Positions 10,276 to 20,211 of a stretch of DNA of 64,000 nucleotides are shown in pieces (the first letter of the stretch is position 1; each line of letters opens with the position of its first letter). This DNA is from Prorocentrum cordatum (lineage: Eukaryota > Sar > Dinophyceae > Prorocentrales > Prorocentraceae): NCBI GenBank assembly GCA_963575745.1, contig CAUYUJ010017909.1, forward strand, positions 85,001 through 149,000, given 5' to 3'. Both the position numbers and the translations under genes were made by a program. Under the pieces are notes generated by a model. It did no database searches, was not told the DNA's origin, and was given only the letters and a program-made list of their open reading frames with translations.

Positions 10276-10393
10276 AGCTCCCGCTGTGCGCTGGGCCACC
10301 CGCGTGGGCCCCAAGGTGGCGCCAAGGTGGCGCGTCGCGGCCGCCCTTCCCAGGGCGGCGGCGTGAGGGCGCGCGCCTCGCGGGGCGCGGCGC

Positions 10394-10603
10394 GCGGAGG
10401 TGGAGCGGAGGAGCATCCGCGAGTGCGAGGCCCTCCTTTTTCCCAGTGCCCGCCCCGAGGTCCTCGAGGAGGACTTCGACGAGGGCGAGGAAGAGGAGGA
10501 CCTCCTCGAGGACGAGGAGGAGTTCGAGGAGGGCGAGGAGGAGACGCTCCCCGGCGCCAGCTGCAGCCGTGCCTTTGCCATTCACAGCTCATCATATACC
10601 TAG
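10394..10603 (+). other. Acidic exon-like ORF, unknown product
   Basis: The frame from GTG 10400 reads ERRSIRECEALLFPSARPEV and then an acidic stretch (LEEDFDEGEEEEDLL) to a stop at 10601-10603. The first 20 residues are not repeat-derived, but the rest leans on GAG/GAC triplets. No family recognised. It could be an exon remnant or a chance frame. Confidence 0.2.
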
Positions 10604-10639
10604 CTGCTGTTTTGCGCTTGCCTTTCTTTCTAAATCAAG

Positions 10640-10805
10640 CGTGTTTCGCCACCGATGGCCTCGCCGGAGGCCTTCTCGGGCTTCTCCCGGAGGCCTCCAG
10701 AAGCATCTTGGAGCATCTTGAGGGACTTGGAGTTTCTTTGGTGCCTCGTGGGGCGGCCTCGGGATGGTCCTGTGGCATCTTGTGGCATCTTGTGGTCAGG
10801 TTGTG
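10640..10805. repeat. Degenerate 12-bp CTTGGAG-type repeat
   Basis: Units such as GCATCTTGGAGCATCTTGAG and GGCATCTTGTGGCATCTTG resemble the 12-bp arrays elsewhere, at lower identity. Confidence 0.45.
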
Positions 10806-10867
10806 GCGGTCTGTATAGCTGCCTTGGAGCCATCTGGAAGTCGAGACAGTACGGTCGGCCCGAGGTG

Positions 10868-10970
10868 GAACATCGAGGTCGGTTCGGGGAGGGTACCCTC
10901 GAGTGATCGTCTGGTTTTGGATGTTTTTGGTCTCATGTTCTTGAAGGATGTTCTTCTTTCTTGAGGTCCG
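10868..10970. repeat. GGGAGGGTACCCTCGA / TTCTTGAAGGATGTTCTTC repeat
   Basis: Both segments recur, in the same order, at 29610-29690. GGTCGG.TCGGGGAGGGTAC also heads each unit of the 29.1-kb triplicate. A T19-type run follows at 11044-11062. Confidence 0.5.
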
Positions 10971-11062
10971 ACTGTACGCCCTTCGGGATGCCCGGGGGCG
11001 CTCTCGGGGCCATGTCGGGGGTGTTTCTGGACGCTCTCGAATGTTTTTTTTTTTTTTTTTTT

Positions 11063-11799
11063 TGCTTCGGGGCGATCTGACGCGGACGAGCTTCATGATT
11101 TTACCGCATGGGTGTTGCCTGGACTTTTCCACGCTGATCTCTCAGGGCCTTGCTGGAGGTCTCTTGAGGAGATCTTGTAGCCTTCGTGACCTTAGTTGGG
11201 TCGTCCTCGGACAGCCTTGGCGTATTGTGGCCGTTTCGCGGTGGTATTTGGCTGCCATGAAGTCATCCGGAGGTCGGAAGAGGCTCTCGATCGCAACATC
11301 AGGGGGGATGTTTTTCAGATCGCATGCGCGATGAAGGGAGGAGGTGATGGGCCTCGTGGAAAAACAAGAAAACTTACCGGCATCAGACAGTCATTCCAAC
11401 ACGCTTCAATGTGCAGGTGGCACGGTGTCGGATCGATCGCCTCAGGGATGCGGCGTAGTAGATTTCGGTAAGGTGCGGGTCAGGATGGGGCTCAGGCTTA
11501 CTGCCTGTGTCTCGGTTCGGAGTGAGTGCAGTATTAAGGTGACGGTCATTTTTAGGGGGTGGGGGTACTATTTGATTTAGGGTTTGGGATTGTATTATTG
11601 TTTTAGGGCCTTGCGTGTTCGAGTGAGAGTGGGACTAGTCTCGATCGGGTAGGCTAGTGCTGGGGTCAAGGTTTGCGTCGAGGCCGGGAGGGTTGCGCTT
11701 CGATCAGGGCTGTGGGTGGCTTCAGATTCAGGGGGGGTGTTTAGGACTTCGGGTTTTCTTGGTGTGGCTGCGTAGGGCTGCCCAGTGTTTCGCTTTACC
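11063..11799. other. Unassigned stretch
   Basis: Less GC-rich and unique-looking. A donor-like GGTAAGG lies at 11467. No gene recognised. Confidence 0.35.
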
Positions 11800-11992
11800 G
11801 TGACACTCTCGCGTCGTGAACAAGACCGCGACGGGAAGTTTTCAGCCGTCTTCGGCCTCTGGGAGCCCTCGGCCCGGCCCGAGGACCGTCAGCAGCGCAC
11901 GACTCGGGATGAACCCGATCCCCCGGACAGGGTCCAAACCTCTGGGGAGTCACGCTGCAGCGACAATCACGACGTCGGATGTCTGGCTTGGT
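11800..11992. repeat. Dispersed foldback repeat, copy 2
   Basis: TTTTCAGCCGTCTTCGGCC..GAGGACCGTCAG..GGGATGAACCC..CGGATGTCTGG parallels 3650-3842. Confidence 0.5.
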
Positions 11993-12158
11993 GTTGACTG
12001 CCTGGGCGCGACGGCCCCTGCGCGTGGCCTCCCTCTTCTCGCATGGGGAACATTCATCCGTGTAGCACGGTTCCAGGCCTTCGGTCGGGCGTCTGTCAGG
12101 CAGCGCGTTGTTGATCGAGAGAGTGCATCGTCGTTCTCTATTCGCTGTTCTGCGTTAG

Positions 12159-12297
12159 GCTCTGCCCTGAGCGCGGGCCGGCCCTTGCGATCAGCAGCGG
12201 CCAGCAGCCGGAGGACGACGACGACGCTGGAGATGCGGAAGAGGCAGGTGCTGAGGAGCCAGCCGCGAAGAAGGCCAAGACAGACAAGACAGAGTGA
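12159..12297 (+). other. Exon-like pocket with acidic/lysine-rich tail
   Basis: After a pyrimidine-rich acceptor (TTCGCTGTTCTGCGTTAG) one frame reads LCPERGPALAISSGQQPE, DDDDAGDAEEAGAEEPAAKK and AKTDKTE to TGA at 12295. The KKAKTDK end resembles a basic nuclear-protein tail. A donor-like GTGAGT begins at 12294, and an acceptor CTGTGCCACGCAG ends at 12367. Splicing would skip the TGA and continue EGAADAARARLAPRLG. No family recognised. It may be a fragment of a host gene or retrogene. Confidence 0.35.
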
Positions 12298-12674
12298 GTG
12301 CGGATCAGCACCACCGCCGTGTGCTCTCCGAATGTTTTGCTCATACGCTCCCATCTGTGCCACGCAGGGGCGCTGCCGATGCAGCGCGGGCCCGTCTCGC
12401 GCCACGTCTTGGCGTGGGCGCTCCTGCTGCCTGTTCTCCTCCTGCTCCTCCTCCTCGGTCCTCCCTCCTTCGCGTTTCCTCCTACTTCTTGCGACCGATG
12501 GGCATGCCTGTAACCAGTATCTCGGGCACGCGAGCTGCTCGTTGCTGCCTGCCTGCGAGGTGCTGCTCACGGGTCTGGCCAGTGCTTGGGTTCCCCTGGC
12601 GGTGCAGCGACAATGGCAATACATTCTGCGTGTTCCTGTCTTGCTCGTGGCCTGCTTTGCTACTCCCCTTGCAG

Positions 12675-12850
12675 TGGAGACCCATGCCAAGAAGCACCCT
12701 GCTCGCCTCCAGGGTGCCCTGGGTTTCTGCGGTTTCGATGGTTTTGCTATGGAAAGCATGACATTCCCACACCAAAATTTCAATGGACGTCCTGGGGATT
12801 CAGGGTTGGGTTTCTTGCGGAAGGTTTCTTGTGGATGGGCCCCCATTGTA
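12675..12850. repeat. Dispersed R repeat, copy 2
   Basis: ATGCCAAGAAGCACCCTGC, CTCCAGGGTGCCCTGGG, GGTTTCGATGGTTTTGC and GGTTTCTTGTGG match the copies at 10105, 19465 and 25450. Confidence 0.65.
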
Positions 12851-13066
12851 TCTCTCTCCTTCGCTTTCTTTCTCGCGTGCTTACCCCTCTCGGCTCTCTC
12901 CTCCTGTAGCTCATGCCTTCAGCAGTCATATGCTGTGCATGTGCACAATCATAAACCCGTGTTCCGGCACGCGTGGATGGAGGCAGTCGTCCACTTTCTG
13001 GGGACGATTGGATGATTGCTTTCGCTTCGCGGAGCTCACGTCCAGAGAGACAATACAAGAGCTGGT

Positions 13067-13248
13067 ACTCCAGATTTCGTAATAAAGGGAGGGGGGTCTC
13101 ATTTCGGGGGGCATCTCTTCCAGGCTATCTTGGAGGGCCTGGGGGGGTCTGGGGACGATGTTTTGGAGGGCTCTCCCACGGGGGGAGGTCTGAAATGGCT
13201 TGTCTTGGAGGGTCCAGACCCCCTCCCTTTTATTACGAAATCTGGAGT
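13067..13248 (+). mobile_element. MITE-D, copy 1 (182 bp)
   Basis: Starts ACTCCAGATTTCGTAATAAA and ends with the inverse (TTTATTACGAAATCTGGAGT). Inner arms are GGGAGGGGGGTC and GACCCCCTCCC. It lies 100 bp from an oppositely oriented copy of equal length. Interior GC-rich and non-coding. The outer bases ATACAAGA and TCTTGTAT suggest a slightly longer inverted end. Confidence 0.85.
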
Positions 13249-13348
13249 ATCTTGTATGACTTGAGCGGGAAGGTTGAGGAATCGCCCAGTCACGCTGCAT
13301 TTGTGTGCGCGTGTGTGTGTGTGTGTTTTTGTGTTTGTGTGTGTGCTG
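13249..13348. other. Spacer between inverted MITE-D copies with (GT)n
   Basis: Holds a GTGTGTGT tract at 13303-13345. Nothing else recognised. Confidence 0.6.
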
Positions 13349-13530
13349 ACTCCAGATTTCGTAATAAAAGGGAGGGGGTCTGGACCCTCCATGACAAGCC
13401 ATTTCAGACCCCCCACCGTGGGAGAACCCTCCAAAACACCGTCCCCAGACCCCCCCAGGCCCTCCAAGATAGCCTGGAAGAGACCCCCCCCGAAATGAGA
13501 CCCCTTTCCCTTTATTACGAAATCTGGAGT
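13349..13530 (-). mobile_element. MITE-D, copy 2 (182 bp, inverted)
   Basis: Same ends and length as the copy at 13067, but the interior runs in the opposite direction (CATGACAAGCCATTTCAGACC here against GGTCTGAAATGGCTTGTC there). The two form a palindrome of about 460 bp. Confidence 0.85.
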
Positions 13531-13666
13531 ATGTCTGCTCGAGGGTGTCCCGTGTGGCCTGCGGCGATCCGCAGCGTGCGGCCGAGGTCTCCGCCGGAGA
13601 GCCTCCCGAGCAGTGCTGCCGCGGGCAGCGCCTGTGATTCCCCAGCAGGCGCGTCGGGGCGATCTT

Positions 13667-13755
13667 TAGGGGGCCACATGCGAACCCTCCTCCTCCTCCT
13701 CCTCCTCCTCCTCCTCCTCCTCCTCCTCCTCCTCCTCCTCCTCCTCCTCCCCCCA
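13667..13755. repeat. Partial MITE-E end fused to (CTC)n tract
   Basis: TAGGGGGCCACATGCGAACC at 13667 is the left end of the foldback at 13829, but it runs directly into CTC triplets instead of the palindrome. Confidence 0.7.
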
Positions 13756-13828
13756 CTCCTAGCCCTTTCGATCAGGGTCGGCGGCACCGGCCGTCAGGCC
13801 TCTCCAATCGAACTAGAGTCGAACTGGA

Positions 13829-13982
13829 TAGGGGGCCACATGCGAACCCTACCCCTGCCCCCCGCGATTTCTGAGGGGGAGGGTGGGGTTCCCTTCGCTC
13901 GGGAGCTCCCGAGCGAAGTGAACCCCACCCTCCCCCTCAGAAATCGCGGGGGGTAGGGGCAGGGTTCACACGTGGCCCCCTA
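13829..13982. mobile_element. MITE-E foldback, near-perfect 154-bp palindrome
   Basis: The left arm starts TAGGGGGCCACATGCGAACC and the right arm ends CACGTGGCCCCCTA. The arms are about 66 nt and almost fully complementary. The centre GCTCGGGAGCTCCCGAGC is itself palindromic. Non-coding. Confidence 0.85.
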
Positions 13983-14059
13983 ATCTTGGAAATGGGCTCC
14001 GTGGCCGTCCCTGGGCGTCGTGCCGCCCAGGGAGCCTCGGGATGAGGAGGGCTGGGCTT

Positions 14060-14210
14060 GAGTCGGGCGTGTCCCTCTACAGGAGGAGTACTGAAAAATG
14101 GTGAGCATTGTTCTGGGGACGACTTCTGAATCGTTTTGACAGTGTGAGCTTTTTTTTTACAATTGTTTTTCGTCATTCTTCCAGAACCCGCCTGTAGGAG
14201 GACATGCCCG
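14060..14210. mobile_element. MITE-A, copy with eroded right terminus
   Basis: Starts GAGTCGGGCGTGTCCCTCTA and ends CGCCTGTAGGAGGACATGCC. The interior holds TTCTGGGGACGAC and a T8 run. Just downstream, TAGACTGCAC-like units repeat to about 14280. Confidence 0.8.
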
Positions 14211-14280
14211 CAGACTGCACCACAGAGTGTGCACCACATAGACTGCACAGCGTCTAGTGCACAAGCTAGACTGCACGACG

Positions 14281-15050
14281 TTGATTTTTAGAATACGATG
14301 CCTGGGGTTCACGTTGGCTATTTTTTGTATGCGTTCATACGTTTACCGTCCTGTTTCCGCAGTGGCATTAACGATCCTATGTAATTTGGAATCATACATT
14401 CGAGTCGTTCTTTTGTCGATCTCGACCCCTGATTGTAGCTAGACCGAAGGAATCACCAGTCTGCAAGACGCGGGGATTATAACACAGGGGGACCGGTCTG
14501 CAGAAGGGGAGGTGGGACTTGAGTTCTTCGTCGTATCTGTAGTGCCAATCCACTGCACGAGCATCGCGTTGTTCTGTTGTTCCGTTGCACTGCGCATGCG
14601 TTGCAAGCCTACGCTGACTTGGTTCACTCTTGCGTCGTATCCTGAGGCGTACACAAACATTACTTTTGGCACATGCTGTGCAGTGCAGCGGCGTACCACC
14701 TCCATAGGGGATAACGCGCTCAACGCTCTTGCAAAAAACAGTGCATCGCGATCAGCACGTCTTACCTCGACGTGGGGCCACCAGGCCGTGGTCTAGCAAC
14801 AGCTGCTACAGCAATATGGGTGTGAAGCTAGGTGGGAAGCACCTCTCGCGCCAGGTGGCCTTCAAGCGGCCAGATGATTGCCTGTATTTCATCATTTGTT
14901 CAGTTGGTGCCCGTTGTACTAGTCGCAAGCGTGCCGCAGAAAAGGCGCCCGCGCCTGGCAGAGGCCTTCTTGTCCGCCTACTTGGGCTCAGCCAGTGTTC
15001 TGCTCGTTCGCACGGGCCCAGGCTGGGATAAGTCGCTCCAGAAAGTTCTG
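14281..15050. other. Unassigned stretch
   Basis: Lower-GC unique DNA without repeats. Several frames of 60-100 codons exist, but none shows a family motif. Confidence 0.35.
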
Positions 15051-15058
15051 GAACGCTC

Positions 15059-15150
15059 TGGCCCGGCCGCAGCGCTCCATACATCTTCCAGAACCGCCGG
15101 ATCTCAGAGATCCCCGACTTGTACCGCCCCTGGCTTCGTGTTGTGGGCCG
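15059..15150 (+). other. Exon-like pocket, unknown product
   Basis: One frame reads APYIFQNRRISEIPDLYRPW then LRVVGRV and ends at a donor-like CCGGGTGACG before a GAC/GAG tract. Composition is protein-like but short. No family recognised. Confidence 0.2.
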
Positions 15151-15154
15151 GGTG

Positions 15155-15340
15155 ACGACGAGGAGTGATCGAAGGACGACGACGAGGAGTGATCAAAGGA
15201 GGAGGAGGAGGAGGAGGAAGACGAGGGGAGGAGGAGGAAGACCAGGACGACGACGACGACGAAGGGAGGAGGAGGAGGAGGACGACGACGAAGGGAGGAG
15301 GAGGAGGACGACGAGGAGTGGTCGAAGGAGGAGGAACAGG
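15155..15340. repeat. (GAC)n/(GAG)n mixed tract
   Basis: Interspersed GACGAC, GAGGAG and GGAGTGATCGAAGGA units. Open frames on both strands are compositional. 15341-15920 is unique sequence with no recognised gene. Confidence 0.85.
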
Positions 15341-15924
15341 GGGAGGGCAGCGCACGTTGCCACACAGAGCCACGTCGGAGCGGACATCCGTGGACAGGCT
15401 CGCCTGTGCGAGGCCTCCCGCGGCTGCTCTGGTGGCAGTGGTTTCCGAGAGGATCAGGCGATCGCAAACATGGATCGGCTCACACAGGGAGCGGCTTGCA
15501 GAAGGACCATTTGCTTTTCAAAAGGGGCTTGGTCATTTAGGCTGACATGCGTCATTTATCGTTCCTGATGCGTTATGTATTGCTAATCGTTCCTCATGCG
15601 TTATTCCCAGGGGAAAAGGGGCTTCGTTCCTTATTTATCGTTCCTTCGGTCAGGCCGATGACTGTACGTCATTCGCCGAGCGCGTCCCACTCCTCGCAAG
15701 GTGCCTATTCTCAGGCAATCACAAACATGGATCAAGGGGGCGTGGATTAGCGACGGGTCCCCTTTCCATGGGAAATCGCTGACTGCCGCCGCCGAGCGAG
15801 GCGGCACTGGTCGCATTCTGGGGGAGGGCACCTCCCCCGATCCATGCTTGCGCGCACCCGAGAGAGAATGCCGTGTGCCATCATCTCCCGCCTGCTTCCA
15901 TCACTCCTTCACCCACCTCCTCTT

Positions 15925-16178
15925 ACTCATGCTCAGATTTGCTGGCGCTCAGCCTCACTCACATTCCGATTCGCTCAAAATCAGTCCCACTCGTATTCAG
16001 ACTCGCTCACGCTCAGGCCCTATTGCTCACTCACGCTCAGACTCACACTCAGGCATACTCACGCTCAGCCTCACTGATGCTCAGACTCGCTCTCTCTCAG
16101 ACTGACCTATACTCATACTCACTCGCACGCAGGCTCACTCATACTCGGATTCGCTCACTTTCAGATTCGCTCGTGCTC
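15925..16178. repeat. Minisatellite, unit near CTCACGCTCAGACT
   Basis: About 17 degenerate units of 12-16 bp built from TCACTCACGCTCAGACTCGC-like text. Confidence 0.8.
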
Positions 16179-16489
16179 GACGCTGTCAGAGCGGGCACAG
16201 ATGCACCGCGAATCCCAGGGGAAGAAACGAGTCATGCGAAGGTCAGGGATCCGAGGCGGGAATTTACACATGACCACCGCCTGAAGGGTCAGTTTTCGGA
16301 GCCTCGGCAGGCGGTGGATATGGACAGATTCGGGCCCCTGGGGGCCGAAATATACCCATATCCACCGCCCGCTGGGGCACCAGGACGTCGGTTCCCAGGC
16401 GGTGGATGTGGATAAATCCTCGCCTCGCAAGAGAAGAATCTGACAGGGAACGACCACGCATGTCGAATCCAGTAATTCTAGACGCTTCG

Positions 16490-17137
16490 CGTATCCCCAC
16501 CAGCCCGTCCAGAAACGACGCCCAGGCGAGTAGAGGGTCGTCCTGAGGGGCTTTTCGGCGTCTTGGGTGCCTCGGGGGGGCCTCTTTGGGCCGTTTGGGA
16601 TCCTCTTGGGGGCCTCCGGGGGGCCTCTTGGGGCCATCTTGGGGCCATTTTGGGGCCCGGTTTTGGTGCCTCCTGGGCGCTTCTTGGGGCCATCTTGGAG
16701 GAAATCGAACAAAGAAGAGGGGAGCTTTAATTAGCGCTGCCCCCCCAGAAGGCCAAAATGGGGCCAAAACCTTAGTAGAATCAATGATTTTGGCTTCAAA
16801 GAAGAGGGGAGCTTTAATTAGCGCTGCCCCCATCAGAAGGCCAAAGTGGGGCCAAAACCTTAGTAAAATCAATGATTTTGGCTTCAAAGAAGAGGGGAGC
16901 TTCAATCAGCGCTGCCCCCTCAGAAGGCCAAAATGGGGCCAACACCTTAGTAAAATCAATGATTTTGGCTTCCTCGGCGAGGCCGTTTTGGACGCTCTGA
17001 CCGCTCCCCGCCCCTCCTGACCAGGTCAGTGGGGAGGGGGTAGGGGGAGGGGTAAACCCCTCCCCGAAGGGGAAGAAGGAGGGGTGGAAGAGGAAACTCG
17101 TTAAACCACCGACGCCCTAAAGGGCTGGTGGGATTAG
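16490..17137. mobile_element. Composite element with inverted ends, copy 1
   Basis: Opens CGCTTCGCGTATCCCCACC then AGCCCGTC and closes AAAGGGCTGGTGGGATT, so its ends are inverted. Inside, in order: a 12-bp CTTGGGGCC array (16560-16700), three 84-89 bp units, then GGGGAGGGG-TAAA-CCCCTCCCC and GAAGGGGAAG. The same order occurs at 60358-61699. Non-coding. Confidence 0.7.
16712..16972. repeat. Three tandem 84-89 bp units
   Basis: Each unit reads AAGAAGAGGGGAGCTTTAAT..GCGCTGCCCC..AGAAGGCCAAAATGGGGCC..CCTTAGTAAAATCAATGATT. Two diverged units are at 61320-61470. Confidence 0.85.
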
Positions 17138-18028
17138 GAGGGGCCTTGGCAGTCGACGTCATGTTGTTTGGTGTACAGCGCTGCTTCCCAGAGGTCCTGG
17201 GCCCCTGCTCAGTGACAGGCCGGGGGGACGGTCCCGGGGCCCGGGGGCCGGGAACGGCTTCCGCCGCGAGCTTCTCGCGGCGCGAGGATCTCGGGGGAGC
17301 GCATCGGCGGCGAGCCCCGGGCGGAAGTCCCGAGCGTTTCGGGCTCGGGGCCCGAGGTTGTCGGGCGCCGCCCTTCGGTCCCCGGTGCTTTTCTGGCCTC
17401 GGGGTGCGCTCCAGCGGCCGCGCCTGGCCGAGGGCGCCCCGGGGGTGCCCCAGATCGCCCCGAGGGGCCAGCAGAGCGCCGAGCTGTGGCCGACGAGACC
17501 GCCAGGCGTCGGATACGGTAGGTTCGTGTCGTGTCGACTGGCGGCGACCCCGCCAGCGGCGTTCAACTTTGAACGCCGCGGGCGACCCAGAATCGTTCGA
17601 TGTGGAACGATTTGGACGTTTCGAAAACGGCCGATCGTTCAAGGTGGAAGGATCCCCTGCGGTGTCAGAAACCAGCGCCGAAGTCGGCACGACACGGACC
17701 TGCCGTAAAGTGGCGGGCCTCCTCGGCAGGCACGGAAGCCCCCCCCCCGCCTTCCGAGACGTTTTTTTTTTTGCAGCTGTCCCCGAAGTCGCAGGAAACT
17801 TCCCTCATGGGGCGCGAGGGCTTCTGAGTGACCAACTTCAACGTCGACACAACGGGGACCAGCCCTGTACACTTGCACCGATCCAGGCCAACTGGACCAG
17901 TGTAGGGCCAGGACAGGCCTAAAGGCCTGGTGTGCTTGTATGCTTGTCGTTCTCCAGCCTGTGCTCCTCTTTCTTCCTCTGCCAGCGATCGGCCCTTCTA
18001 CGGCTATGCAGGCCAGGCTGCGGCATGG
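17138..18028. other. Unassigned GC-rich stretch
   Basis: CpG-rich sequence with a T12-type run at 17761-17773 followed by GCAG. Frames up to 264 codons exist on both strands without any recognisable motif or consistent composition. Confidence 0.35.
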
Positions 18029-18100
18029 GCTTCTGAGAAGTCCCGCCGCCTTCTGAGAAGGCCTTCTCCTTCGCGCTTCCCCCCTGGGCGCGCCGCCGAG
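18029..18100. mobile_element. MITE-B, right part only
   Basis: GCTTCTGAGAAGTCCCGCCG, CCTTCTGAGAAGGCCTTCTC and a CTTCCCCCC..GCCGCCGAG end match the right halves of the copies at 19764 and 35363. The left half is missing. Confidence 0.6.
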
Positions 18101-18474
18101 TATCCGCCAACATGGGTCCCGGGATCCCTCCTGGGGTCCATCCGACGCGGCTTTGCACCCCAGATCGTGTTTCGGGGGTCCCAGGGTCCGAAAACGGGCC
18201 CCAGAGGTCAAAACCTATGAAGAAGAATACCTCGAACCGCGAACCGCGAACCTCGAAGCTCGAAGCTCGCTGGCGAGTGTAGGTGCCTTCTGCTGGCGTG
18301 GCTGCCGCGGCCCTTCTGCCGCAGTTTTTTTTGTTGCCTCGGTCCAGTGACCGCCCGGGGGCCGCGCGGGCGCGGTGCTCCTCCCGAGCCGCCCGCGTGG
18401 TCGGGGGGGGGGGAGGTCCCCGGAAGCAGGGAGCTGAGGAGCCAGGACACCAGCGCACGATCCCGATCACCCAA

Positions 18475-18660
18475 CCGTCGAAGAAGAAGAAGAAGAAGAA
18501 GAAGAAGAAGAAGCAGCGCCATAGGCATCAGCTTCTTTGGCGCGCCGCGCGGATCTCTTGGATCCGGCCCCCGCGGGCGCCGGGGAGGGGGTCCAGCGCA
18601 GATCTCGGAAATCCGCGCGCGGCGCCAAAAGTTTCTGTTTATGGCGTTTTTTGCTCCTTC
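18475..18660. mobile_element. MITE-F, copy 2, with expanded (GAA)n in left arm
   Basis: TCGAAGAAGAAG extends to a (GAA)n run (18478-18512). Then GCGCCATAGGCATCAGC..GCGCGGATCTCTTGGATC is answered by GAAATCCGCGCGCGGCGCC and AGTTTCTGTTTATGGCG. A degenerate relative may lie at 18960-19080. Confidence 0.65.
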
Positions 18661-19084
18661 GGAACCGCGACCAGAGCCCCCGACCCAACCTTTCTGCGGC
18701 ATCCGTCGAGCCACATCGAGCGGCGAGGTCCCCGGGGCCCGAAACAAGGCCAGATCCCCGCACATGCCCGAGCCCCAGCCCAGGAGGAGCTGGCTGCCCT
18801 GGTGCCTCGGGCCCCGCCAGGGCCTGAGCCGAAGCCCAGCCGATCCGAAGGTCGATGGAGACGCAGCTGCACAAACATGACACGTCGGGGGGGCGCGCGG
18901 ATTGCTTTCGCAGATCTCTTGGATCTGCGCTGAAGCCGAGCCAGAGGTCGAGAACAGCTACGAAGCGGCGTAAACGTAATTTTCGGAGGTGTGCGCGGAT
19001 GGCTTGGCGCCGGGCCCCCCTGGCGGCACCTCTGGCGCCGCCTCTGGTGCGTCCCGCGCTTCAGAGTGGATCCAGCGCCGACCC

Positions 19085-19351
19085 AAGAAATTCCTCGTGA
19101 CCCAAAAGGGGGTCCAGCTGAAAAGGGGTGGTGCAATAGATTTGGGGCAATTGTATTGCAAATGTTTTGTGCCAGATATTTGTATTGCATTGCGTTGCAA
19201 CTGATGTATTGCACGCGCAAATCCAGCAATACATCTACGCTCCAGAATGTACTGCACACCCCAGATCTATTGCAACCCCACAAATCTATTGCACCAGATC
19301 TATCGCACCACCCCATTTTCGCTGGACCCCCTTTTGGGTCAACCAGAAATA
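19085..19351. mobile_element. MITE-H (267 bp)
   Basis: The left arm GTGACCCAAAAGGGGGTCCA..GCTGAAAAGGGGTGGTGCAA is inverted at the right end as TTGCACC..ATCGCACCACCCC..GCTGGACCCCCTTTTGGGTC. The interior carries AATAGAT..TGCA-type short repeats. Only one copy in the window; no target duplication found. Confidence 0.7.
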
Positions 19352-19464
19352 TACGCGCGGACCTCTGAAAGCTCATGTCTACGCCTTCCTTCCTCAACGA
19401 GGATCAGGCCGAGTCGAGCCCTGAGATCCGACGCCGCGAAGGACGCAACATCGTGGGCGAAAGT

Positions 19465-19640
19465 GCAGTGGAAACCCATCTCAAAGCACCCTGCTTGCCT
19501 CCAGCGTGTCCTGGGCTTCATGCGCTTCGACGGTTTTGCCATGAAAAGTCAGTGGACGTCCTGGGGTCTCAGGGTTGGGTTTCTTATGGAAGGTTTCTTG
19601 TGGTCGGGCCCCTACTGTATGCTGGAGCTCTCTGGGCCCC
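19465..19640. repeat. Dispersed R repeat, copy 3
   Basis: AAGCACCCTGCTTGCCTCCA, GACGGTTTTGCCATG, GTGGACGTCCTGGGGTCTC and GGTTTCTTGTGGTCGGGCCC match copies at 12675 and 25450. Confidence 0.65.
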
Positions 19641-19763
19641 ATTCTCCTGCGGCGCTGCTCGAGCCAGGTCGGTCCATGCGGGGGCTGCGCGGGGCCCGAG
19701 CAGCGCTTGGCGACGAGGCGCCCCCGCGCGACGAGCAGCAGCTCGGCGCCGGGGCCCCACAGG

Positions 19764-19965
19764 TCGGCGGCGAGCGAGGGGAGGAAGTGAGAAGGAGAAG
19801 GCCTCCTCAGACGTATCGGAAGTCACACGGCCTCCCGAGAAGTCTTCTGCGCCTTCCCCGAAGGCACAGGACAGCTCCTCAGAACGCGCGGGGGCTTCTG
19901 AGAGGTCCCGGCCGCCTTCTGAGAAGGCCTTCTCCTTCTCACTTCCCCCCCTCCCTCGCCGCCGA
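19764..19965. mobile_element. MITE-B, complete copy (202 bp)
   Basis: The left arm TCGGCGGCGAGCGAGGGGAG then AAGTGAGAAGGAGAAGGCC is inverted at the right as GGCCTTCTCCTTCTCACTTC..CCTCGCCGCCGA. The interior carries CTTCTGAGA-type repeats. A second full copy is at 35363-35561. Confidence 0.8.
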
Positions 19966-20043
19966 ACAGGGGAGAAAAATGGCCGACGCCGCGCCGAGCT
20001 GCCCCCCCTCGGTGGGCAGCGACGGGGCTATGGCGATAGTTCC

Positions 20044-20211
20044 TCACCACCCACCAGACCACCCCAACCTAACCCGAAGGCCTCGATCTGCCCTCCATCT
20101 CCAGTGTGGGGGGTGGTGGGGGAACATTGAAAAAACACATATGGAGCCCATACTCCCCCCAACCCGAAATTCGGGTTTTCGGGTTGGGTTGGGGTGGTCT
20201 GGTAGGTAGTC
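20044..20211. mobile_element. MITE-C, copy 1, with target duplication and nearby empty site
   Basis: The arms are CCACCAGACCACCCCAACCT..AACCCGAAG and the inverse CTTCGGGTTGGGT-type end (GGTTGGGGTGGTCTGGTAGG). Flanks are AGTTCC (20038) and AGTTTC (20212). The surrounding sequence (GGCCGACGCCGCGCCGA on the left, CTGATGCTCCACACGG on the right) recurs without the element at 20375-20480 as GGCGATGCTTCCTGATGCTC. The element therefore arrived after the host segment duplicated. Confidence 0.9.

Noticed and set aside
11816-13015. 399-aa plus-strand frame
   Set aside because: Crosses an R repeat and lies in a different frame from the more convincing exon-like segment at 12159.
16640-16660. GGCCATTTTGGGGCC as a spliced-leader relic
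   Set aside because: Matches only the GCCATTTTGG core and belongs to the CTTGGGGCC array.
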